From Cyanobacteria bacterium UBA11370 (lineage in GTDB: Bacteria; Cyanobacteriota; Cyanobacteriia; Cyanobacteriales; Coleofasciculaceae), in assembly GCA_003486645.1 (NCBI GenBank), contig DNGI01000022.1:1-7013 (forward strand): 7,013 nt of DNA, read 5' to 3'. This document shows, in pieces, positions 1-5,900 of the stretch; within the stretch, counting starts at the first letter, position 1, and every line of letters starts with the position of its first letter. Made by a program: the position numbers and the translations under genes. The notes beneath the pieces were generated by a model, which did no database searches, was not told the DNA's origin, and saw only the letters and a program-made list of their open reading frames with translations.

Positions 1-24
1 CCCCATCTCCCCATCCCCCACTCC
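1..24. repeat. C-rich short-repeat tract, cut by window edge
   Basis: The first bases consist of CCCCATCT, CCCCATCC and CCCACTCCC-like units in a row, directly downstream of the ATPase stop codon. Short tandem C-rich heptamer or octamer repeats in intergenic regions are known from several cyanobacteria (the STRR type). Only about three imperfect units are visible because the window starts inside the tract, so its full length and unit cannot be determined. There is no terminator-like hairpin for the ATPase gene in the 31 bases available. Confidence 0.4.
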
Positions 25-31
25 CAAGGCA

Positions 32-1366
32 TTAAACCATCTGAACAACTGGAGTTAAGGACTTAAATCGAGATGTTTCTGCCAGTGCTGGGTTAACCCC
101 AAACCAGCGTCCCAAGTCATCCCGGTATTCATAGACAAACATACTCCGCAATAGGGTTTGATATTCTTTTTCCCCTCTGACAGACTGCTGTTGCACAACT
201 TGTAAGAGTAAGTCCCACTCCACATCTTCAACCGCCAAAGCCAAATCATCACGGTATCCCTTAATGACACTCTCTAAGCAGCTCCGAGAGATGGGAGGAT
301 CTTCCTGTTGCAAGCAGTTATAAAGCAACCCTAACAAATTGCGGATGTGACCCCCACTAATGCGACACAGACGATCAAGGGTTTCAGTACTATCAAAAAC
401 TTCTTCAATTAATTCCAAGCGAGCTTGAGGATCGATATGGGGAAACGCTCGTGCTAGGACTAGTTGCCGTAGCAGCGCCATTCCTTTCGGGAAATCACGT
501 CCCTCTCGTGATTGGATCGGTACCATCGGTAGAACCTTGGGAGCAACACCCCCTCCCAAACGATTTTTTAGGGCTTCGTACTCGTTGGAGAACATCAACG
601 CTAAGGGTATGGTATAAACCACATGGCACTTCAAGCGTCGCAGTTGAGAACCCCGGTCAATGAATAAATACTCAGGCTGCGATCGTCCTGCGTGGACTGG
701 TCGAGGATCAACCCGATCCAGGTTATCAATAATCACCACTAAACCTTTCTTACCCCGACCTTTAAGCTTTTCAATCGCTGGCTCAATAATTTCGGTATTA
801 ATGGCATTTAAAATCCCTTGAGTTCGAGGTTCGAGATGCTGTCTGAGTTGTTCTCGTACTTGGGGACTGTCTTTAGTTCTGGCGGTAATTTTAGCAATAC
901 CAACCGACAGTTCTGCCTCCACTCCCAACTCAATGGGAGTTTGTAGAAAGTCTTTGATATCGTTGAAGAGTTTGGCAAAATAGCGGGGTTTGAGCGTGAT
1001 TCCAGTGGCTTCGAGGCTTTCGCTCACCGAGCGGGCGATGCTTAATAAAATATCACTGATATCAACATCCGCCATATCCAAGTCTTGAGAGGACTCAAAA
1101 TAAACAACGTGAAATTGTTGCTCCTCTAAGTGAGCTTTGAGTCGAAATAGCTCTGTAGACTTCCCACAACCAATATGACCCGTAAATAGCTGACAGGTAG
1201 GTTCATCGGGTGAAAGGCAGGTAATGGTTCGTCCTAGGGCTTCAATAATCCTACCGCCCCGTACCGTAGAAAAATTAATATAGTACTGACGATCTTCAGG
1301 ATTCCCCATAACCAGAGTCTTAGCTGGGTTACAAGCTTTGAAAAATGTTGGTAGATGCAGCTTCAT
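32..1366 (-). CDS. P-loop ATPase (AAA/STAND-like) of unknown role
   Basis: The protein has 444 residues and is a single-domain NTPase with a C-terminal extension. Walker A is GHIGCGKST at residues 63-71. A candidate Walker B is VVIIDNLDR at about 210-218, with D214 and D217 as the acidic residues. A GGHIR motif at 338-342 resembles the sensor-2 region of Cdc6/ORC-like and AAA_16/AAA_22 ATPases. An acidic stretch at 94-106 (DLDMADVDISDIL) follows the first helices, and a charged, probably helical region lies at about 160-205. No signal peptide or membrane segment is visible, so it is likely cytoplasmic. The family as I recognise it is usually annotated only as ATP-binding protein; its substrate and partners are unknown. 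The start is the first ATG, preceded by AAGTCCTAAAA with no clear Shine-Dalgarno sequence. It is codirectional with rpoC2, but separated from it by the TnpB element. ATPase activity is well supported by motifs; any role in signalling or defence would be a guess. Confidence 0.85.
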   Translation of the reverse strand: MKLHLPTFFKACNPAKTLVMGNPEDRQYYINFSTVRGGRIIEALGRTITCLSPDEPTCQLFTGHIGCGKSTELFRLKAHLEEQQFHVVYFESSQDLDMADVDISDILLSIARSVSESLEATGITLKPRYFAKLFNDIKDFLQTPIELGVEAELSVGIAKITARTKDSPQVREQLRQHLEPRTQGILNAINTEIIEPAIEKLKGRGKKGLVVIIDNLDRVDPRPVHAGRSQPEYLFIDRGSQLRRLKCHVVYTIPLALMFSNEYEALKNRLGGGVAPKVLPMVPIQSREGRDFPKGMALLRQLVLARAFPHIDPQARLELIEEVFDSTETLDRLCRISGGHIRNLLGLLYNCLQQEDPPISRSCLESVIKGYRDDLALAVEDVEWDLLLQVVQQQSVRGEKEYQTLLRSMFVYEYRDDLGRWFGVNPALAETSRFKSLTPVVQMV

Positions 1367-1382
1367 TTTTAGGACTTACCCA

Positions 1383-1412
1383 TTTATGCAATTCACAAGT
1401 AGAGAGTGTAAA
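1383..1412 (-). promoter_or_regulatory. candidate sigma-70-type promoter of the ATPase gene
   Basis: On the minus strand TTTACA (plus positions 1407-1412, one mismatch to TTGACA) is followed after 18 bases by CATAAA (1383-1388, two mismatches to TATAAT). Transcription would start near 1376, leaving a leader of only about ten bases. The promoter lies across the left arm of the inverted repeat at 1388-1487, so cruciform or RNA structure there could affect it. This rests on consensus matching only. Confidence 0.3.
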
Positions 1413-1487
1413 TCATCGATTGGAACACTACATAGAGGGGGGTTACACCCCCTCAGTGACTTCAATCTTGCTCTATTTGTGATTTGC
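1388..1487. repeat. 100-bp multibranched inverted repeat
   Basis: The outer arms GCAATTCACAAGTAGAG (1388-1404) and CTCTATTTGTGATTTGC (1471-1487) pair over 17 positions with two exceptions, one of which is a possible G-U pair. Inside are two further hairpins. At 1405-1429 AGTGT pairs with ACACT around AATC/GATT. At 1435-1454 GAGGGGG pairs perfectly with CCCCCTC around a six-base loop. About 16 bases (1455-1470) remain unpaired. It lies between the ATPase start and the TnpB element. No flanking direct repeat was found. It may be a MITE, part of the element's left end, a transcript-end structure for rpoC2 before the insertion, or an unrecognised RNA. No poly-U tract follows on either strand. Confidence 0.6.
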
Positions 1488-1513
1488 TGCTAGTAACGAC
1501 CGATCACCTAATT

Positions 1514-1603
1514 CCGGCAGGAGGCTCCCACTATAGTCAGCGCGGATATATCGAGCCGTAGGCGAGTACCGCGCATTGACGAGAGTGGCGAGAGGAATGC
1601 CGG
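1514..1603. repeat. structured left-end block with long bulged hairpin
   Basis: CCGGCA (1514-1519) can pair with TGCCGG (1598-1603) and so enclose a strong inner hairpin at 1536-1580. There GTCAGCGCGG (1536-1545) pairs with CCGCGC (1569-1574) and TGAC (1577-1580), giving ten base pairs with a two-base AT bulge. GCC/GGC pairing (1555-1563) lies at its tip. Imperfect palindromes near the ends are what the single-strand transposase of IS200/IS605 elements recognises, so this is the best candidate for left-end recognition structure. The region is not coding in any frame I can recognise. Confidence 0.45.
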
Positions 1604-1628
1604 GGAAACTCCGTATCTCCGTTTCCCC
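1602..1628. repeat. perfect 8-bp hairpin upstream of tnpB
   Basis: GGGGAAAC (1602-1609) is the exact reverse complement of GTTTCCCC (1621-1628), with an 11-base loop. Its first two bases overlap the outer stem ending at 1603, so the two cannot form completely at once. It lies 18 bases upstream of the tnpB extended -10 element and may limit readthrough into tnpB or form part of the left end. No U tract follows, so it is not a canonical terminator. Confidence 0.5.
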
Positions 1629-1645
1629 ATAAATATTCATTGCAG

Positions 1646-1654
1646 TGATACAAT
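1646..1654 (+). promoter_or_regulatory. extended -10 promoter giving a leaderless tnpB mRNA
   Basis: TGATACAAT reads as the TG-N extension followed by TACAAT, one mismatch from the TATAAT consensus. No good -35 hexamer is present at normal spacing, which is common for extended -10 promoters. The start codon begins seven bases after the hexamer, exactly where transcription should begin, and there is no ribosome binding site. The transcript would therefore begin at or within a base or two of the ATG. Two AATATT palindromes (1632-1637 and 1652-1657) flank the element, 20 bases apart, and could be an operator, though AT-rich chance is possible. Confidence 0.55.
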
Positions 1655-1660
1655 ATTGGC

Positions 1661-2872
1661 ATGGAAAAGCAAGTACTGACTATAGTCTGCAAAATCAACC
1701 CCACCCCTGAACAGGTTGCTAAGATTGAGGCTACCCTTCAGGCGTTTGCGGATGCTTGCAACTATATCAATGAAGTCGTAGAACCCAAGATTACCCACAA
1801 CGTAACCATCCAAAATCAGGTTTACGGTGAAGTGAGGGAGCGTTTTGGGCTGGCTTCTAACCTTGCTATCCGTGCCATCAACAGGGTGAGTTCTAATCGC
1901 AAAACAGCGAAACGAATGAACAAACCTGTTAAAAAATTCCTTCCCACATCGGCTGATTACGATGCCAGAATCTTCTCGTTTAGGGAGAAAGATTGGTCTG
2001 TATCGTTAACACTGATAGGTGGCAGGGAACGTTTTTTAGTAGACGTTGGTAGCTACCAAAAAGGAAAACTATCTGGATTTTCTCCAACTTCCGCCACGCT
2101 GGTTAAACACCAAAATGGAACCTACTCGGTAAATATCCAGGTGCATATTGATGCCCCAAATTCTCAAAAATCCCAAGGTGTAATTGGGGTGGATTTGGGG
2201 CGTAGAGAGGTGGCAGTAACGAGTGAGGGAGAAAGTTTTTCAGGAGAACAAATAACCAAGGTTAGGGATAGATATTCGAGGGTAAGAGCGTCCATCCAGA
2301 AGAAGGCTGTCGCTCGAAGACGAGCGCCCGCTTCGCTAACAGAAGGCACAAGATCGACTAGACGTAGAGCTAGACGGATTTTGCAACGGTTATCTGGTCG
2401 GGAGAGACGCTTTCAATCGTGGGTAAACCATAACGTCAGTAAACACGTTGTCGGCAAGGCTAAACAGTCTGGATGCTCAATTGCAATCGAAGACTTAACA
2501 GGAATTCGAGAGCGGACAAATGAGCAACCAAGAAACAAGACTGAACGCAGACGCTCAAATTCATGGGCATTTTTTCAACTGCGAACATTTCTGGACTACA
2601 AAGCTCTTGGTGCTGGAGTTGAGGTAATCAAAGTCAATCCAGCCTATACATCGCAGACCTGCCACAAGTGCTTGCACATCCATCCAGCAAAAGGAAAGTC
2701 TTACCGTAGTGGCAAGACTTTCAATTGCGGACATTGCCACTGGAAGGGCTATGCCGACTTTAATGGTGCCAACGTAATCAAACTTTTGGGGGCTTGTGTA
2801 AACAGCCCTGGAGGTTCGTACCTTTCGTGTGAGCTACGTCGGAAAGTTGAGTACTTTCAGCCTAGTTTATAA
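1661..2872 (+). CDS. tnpB: TnpB, RNA-guided RuvC-type nuclease of an IS200/IS605-group element
   Basis: The protein has 403 residues, the usual size for TnpB. Proteins of this family are guided by an RNA from the element's own right end and cut DNA matching the guide beside a short TAM, which favours retention of the element. The N-terminal half (about 1-170) is the WED/REC-type region. RuvC I is GVDLG with D178, RuvC II is IAIEDL with E277, and RuvC III is YADFNGANVI with D366. All three catalytic acids are present. A zinc ribbon has C334, C337, C356 and C359, with YTSQTC before it. The basic stretch at about 203-250 is interrupted by a 13-residue insert (216-228, see the repeat entry). Nothing is truncated, so the protein is probably an active nuclease rather than a catalytically dead derivative. 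No tnpA lies next to it. The ATG start sits directly after an extended -10 promoter, without a ribosome binding site. It is convergent with rpoC2, with 74 bases between stop codons. Confidence 0.95.
   Translation: MEKQVLTIVCKINPTPEQVAKIEATLQAFADACNYINEVVEPKITHNVTIQNQVYGEVRERFGLASNLAIRAINRVSSNRKTAKRMNKPVKKFLPTSADYDARIFSFREKDWSVSLTLIGGRERFLVDVGSYQKGKLSGFSPTSATLVKHQNGTYSVNIQVHIDAPNSQKSQGVIGVDLGRREVAVTSEGESFSGEQITKVRDRYSRVRASIQKKAVARRRAPASLTEGTRSTRRRARRILQRLSGRERRFQSWVNHNVSKHVVGKAKQSGCSIAIEDLTGIRERTNEQPRNKTERRRSNSWAFFQLRTFLDYKALGAGVEVIKVNPAYTSQTCHKCLHIHPAKGKSYRSGKTFNCGHCHWKGYADFNGANVIKLLGACVNSPGGSYLSCELRRKVEYFQPSL
2306..2344. repeat. 39-base small dispersed repeat-like insert within tnpB
   Basis: This segment adds residues AVARRRAPASLTE (216-228). 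Removing the 39 bases joins KK directly to GTRSTRRR, the sequence I recall for related TnpB proteins at this place. The insert contains a perfect six-base-pair hairpin, CGCTCG (2311-2316) and CGAGCG (2321-2326), with a four-base AAGA loop. It ends in CCGCTTCGCTAAC, a motif resembling very small mobile repeats of cyanobacteria. AGAAGGC occurs at 2301-2307 and again at 2341-2347, which could mark the insertion junctions. Frame is preserved and no stop codon is introduced. Confidence 0.5.
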
Positions 2873-2940
2873 GGGTTTGGTGCAGGGCTACTGAAAGCCT
2901 ACACCCTAGTCGGTACTCCGACTTGGTGTAGGTAGTTTAC
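2690..2940 (+). ncRNA. predicted omega/re guide RNA scaffold of the TnpB element
   Basis: TnpB guide RNAs are made from the 3' part of tnpB plus the element's right end, and the guide itself is copied from flanking DNA. This region is full of stems. GAAAGTCTT (2694-2702) pairs perfectly with AAGACTTTC (2714-2722). The loop bases AGTGGC (2708-2713) are exactly complementary to GCCACT (2736-2741), giving an H-type pseudoknot. GGGCT/AGCCC form a hairpin at 2790-2808 and AGGT/ACCT one at 2812-2823. CTTTC at 2854-2858 can pair with GAAAG at 2842-2846 or, as CTTTCAG, with CTGAAAG at 2891-2897. The strong terminal hairpin is at 2898-2932. The 5' and 3' ends are estimates; the guide would start at the element's end, around 2933-2946. 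Confidence 0.5.
2898..2932. repeat. right-end subterminal hairpin
   Basis: CCTACACC (2898-2905) pairs perfectly with GGTGTAGG (2925-2932). Inside, after a small asymmetric internal loop, AGTCGG (2908-2913) pairs perfectly with CCGACT (2918-2923) around a TACT loop. This is 14 base pairs in 35 bases. It is the best structure in the tnpB-rpoC2 gap and the likely right-end recognition hairpin and last stem of the guide RNA. On the minus strand it begins 15 bases past the rpoC2 stop codon and could slow RNA polymerase, but no T tract follows on either strand, so I do not call it an intrinsic terminator. Confidence 0.75.
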
Positions 2941-2946
2941 TAAGAG

Positions 2947-5900
2947 TTATTCCTCCTCATCATCATCCAGGTAATCGTCTTCAAAATCCCCCTCCTCATC
3001 GTCGTCATCATCCAAAAGGGCACCAAAGTGATTAGCCTCCGCACTAAAACTACCCCGCTCCTCTAAACTGTAAGCACGAGCTGTCCGGTCATCTAGCACA
3101 ACATCTAGAGCGTCCTCTTGGTCTAATTCGCTAACCTCATTACGCTCTCCAAAGCTATAGGCAACGCCACCCCGCTCAAAATCCGGCTCGACAGGAGCTA
3201 AGGTTTGGTCTTCATAGGCATTGTAGCCAGTGCCTGCCGGAATTAGGCGACCAATAATCACGTTCTCCTTCAGACCTCGCAACCAGTCAGACTTCCCTTC
3301 AATCGCTGCTTCCGTCAGAACGCGGGTAGTTTCCTGGAAGCTAGCCGCCGAGATGAAACTATCCGTATTCAGCGATGCCTTGGTAATACCCAACAGTACA
3401 GGTGTATATTGAGCCGGTGCGCCCCCAGTGATTGCCATTGCCTCATTCACGGTTTCAATTTGGCGTAACTCAACCAATTCTCCAGGCAACATCGTCGTAT
3501 CCCCACCATCATCAACCCGAACTTTCGAGGTCATCTGGCGGACAATCACCTCAATGTGCTTATCGGAAATATCAATCCCTTGAGATTGATACACCGACTG
3601 CACCTCATTGACCAAAAACCGTTGAGCCTCTTGCAATCCCACCAACGCGGCTTCATAAACCCCCTTTTCTTCCAACATGAGATTAAAGAAAATCTCTAGA
3701 ATTTCATGGGGATTCGCTGGGCCATCTGTGAGGGCGTGCCCCGCTTCCACGCGCTGACCATCGGAAACAAGGGCATTTTGCCCAGGTCCCACCGGATAAT
3801 CAGTAACCACACCGTCCGACTCAATTACCTTGATATCAACCGTTTCATCCTCCTCATAAACCACCTGAGCCTCACCTGCCCGTCGGGATAACACACAGGC
3901 TTCCTTGGGTTTGCGAGCTTCCAAGAGTTCCTCAATCCGAGGCAACCCCTGAATAATATCTCCTGTTTTTGCCCGCTCAAACACCAGCAGCACCAGGTTG
4001 TCACCCCGTTGCACCAAATCACCATGATCAATTTGTAACACCGCACCCGCTGACACACGGTAAGGACGAGCCAGTCGCAGCGTAACCCCATCACTGCTAA
4101 CCTTTACCACTTGCCCGGATTCTGGGGATAAAGTTTCAGAAGACAAGCGGTCTGTTGCCACCACCAAATGCCCAACCTTAACCTTCGGTGTCCCGGTAAT
4201 GGGAACCGTGACGCGATCGCCATCCCGAACCACCAGCACCCGCCGAATCGCCTCTGCCCCTTCTCGAATCCCTCGAATTTCCCCAGCTTCCTTACACTGA
4301 ATTTCCGTCCGCGCTACCACCGCACCCGGTGCAATTTCATCCCCATCATTCACCAGCAACCGCGTCGTTGTACTCCCACTTAACGAATCAGCCGCCGTAT
4401 CCCGACGGATCACCAAGGATTCCAAGATCACCAACTGCAAGCGCATATCATCCGCTTGGTCATCCATCTCATCCGTTACATCCGTTCCCTCATCCGCTGC
4501 CACACTAATCAACTCAATGTCAGCGCTGAGTTGAGAAGAACTTGCATGTTCCTCTACCCCATCCTGATTCATTTCTAACACCAGTTGAGTGCGGAGTAAC
4601 TCTACTCCTTCAACAGACTTGACCCGTTCTCCATCCTTATAAGGCAGCCGTTGAATAGCTCGCAATTCTATCGAAGGGGCAGGACGAGAACTGCCAGAGG
4701 AGGAGCGTTCTTGTTCTGCTTTTGAGGCTTGGCTATTAATAGAAGCCTGAGATGGCACATCGGGTTCATCCGGTACGGCAAACTCAATCACAGATCGCAG
4801 CAGAACCGCTGTACCCTCCGGTGTTTCCACCACTTCCCCATAACGCAACTCTTGGGCAACCAGCCCCGGTACCACTTCCGTACCCGGATATACCAGTTGA
4901 CCCTCTGTGAGCATAGCGGCGGGCGGTTCATCCACCAGATGCAGTTCCCCTGGCTTAATCACAATCTCCCGGAGGATATCATTTTTCTGAACCACCTCGA
5001 TAATGCCTCCTGATTGACAGAAGATATCCTTCACGACTTCGGTTCCGGCTTCCACATATTGACCGTCTTCCACCAACAGCAGCGAGATATCTTTGTTAAC
5101 TTCGTGGCATTCTTCCGGAATCCACAATAATGTGCCGCCTTTGATTACTTCGTAACCCTGCTTGGCTTTCCCGCGTTTGGCGACCTCCACATCAGCATAT
5201 TTGATGATGCCCCCAGTCTGGGTGCGATAGCGATCGTCAATTAATTCAGCCACCACCTGGTTATTTAATACTTTTGTCCCTGGCGTGCTTTTAAGTAAAA
5301 AGCGCTGATTATTGGTGGTGTAAATGACGTACTGCTCCCGTCCGGCACTACTTTCAACCCGCACCCGTGCTTGGTCTAATAACACAGAAGCGGTAATAAT
5401 TTCAATTTCGCGCTTACCTGGAGTTAGACGGACTACCCCACCGTTTTGGGTGACTAACTTCGTTTCTGCCAGCACTGATCCCGGTTGGATGGCATCTCCA
5501 TTTTTGACCACAGGTTCGGCACCGGGCGGCAAGTTATACACTTCTCCCGATAAAATCCAGAGCAACCCGCCCCGTTGAGCAATCCGCGTGGTATTGCCTT
5601 GACGGTCAGTTTTTTCTTCTGGCACCAAGTCAGCAAATAGCACTTCTCCGGCTAAGTCTGAAGCCACATCTTTGGCAGCTTTTTCAGTCGATAGGCGAGA
5701 TTTGCCCAACGCTACTTCTGCCATGAGCTGTTGTGCTTGAACCTCTTCCCCGTTCGCAACCAGTAGGATAGAACCAGGAGTTACGGGGAAGGTTTGGCGT
5801 TCTGCATTTTTATCCTTGGGTTCCAGGATCAGATCGCCTGCTACTTCGACTTGTTCACGATCTTCCCCGTGGCGGGTACGCACACCTCTCGTCCGCAAGC

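Larger units (their letters stand above)
1500..2940 (+). mobile_element. TnpB-only element of the IS200/IS605 (IS1341-like) group
   Basis: The unit contains an intact tnpB, a structured upstream segment and a strong subterminal hairpin downstream (2898-2932), the arrangement of IS200/IS605-group elements that have lost tnpA. Such elements would depend on a TnpA made elsewhere for movement. The right end must lie between the hairpin and the rpoC2 stop codon at 2947-2949, so it is known within about 15 bases. The left end is not resolved. It could lie near 1490-1510, just before the structured block, or as far left as about 1378 if the multibranched repeat is part of it. No target duplication is expected for this group. 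Insertion is between the codirectional genes rpoC2 and the ATPase, with tnpB pointing against both. Confidence 0.7.

Noticed and set aside
1371..1380. AGGACTTACC as the terminal sequence of another cyanobacterial IS or MITE
   Set aside because: It resembles a motif seen near cyanobacterial repeats, but no matching inverted partner or transposase remnant is present in the window.
1435..1454. GAGGGGG/CCCCCTC hairpin as an intrinsic terminator
   Set aside because: No run of T follows the stem on either strand (plus: AGTGACTT; minus: TATGTAGTG), so the canonical signal is missing.
1536..1580. tRNA-like hairpin
   Set aside because: No T-arm GTTC motif, no acceptor stem and no cloverleaf could be formed around it.
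1500..1660. Group I intron part of an IStron, or a HEARO-type RNA upstream of a nuclease
   Set aside because: Conserved group I core elements could not be identified, the site is between genes rather than within one, and the protein has no HNH domain as IscB would; its zinc ribbon and RuvC order are those of TnpB.
2301..2347. AGAAGGC pair as a clean 7-bp target duplication
   Set aside because: The two copies are 40 bases apart, which would imply a frame change on insertion. A 39-base in-frame insert (2306-2344) fits the expected ancestral KKGTRST better, so the direct repeat is only partly meaningful.
2898..2932. Right-end hairpin as the rpoC2 or tnpB intrinsic terminator
   Set aside because: The stem is strong, but neither side has a T tract; it is better explained as the element's right end and the last stem of the guide RNA.
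4729..5013. Plus-strand open frame of 94 codons opposite rpoC2
   Set aside because: It lies entirely inside the strongly conserved rpoC2 coding region, and its translation is a composition shadow with no recognisable domain. The same applies to the other short frames opposite or overlapping rpoC2, tnpB and the ATPase gene.
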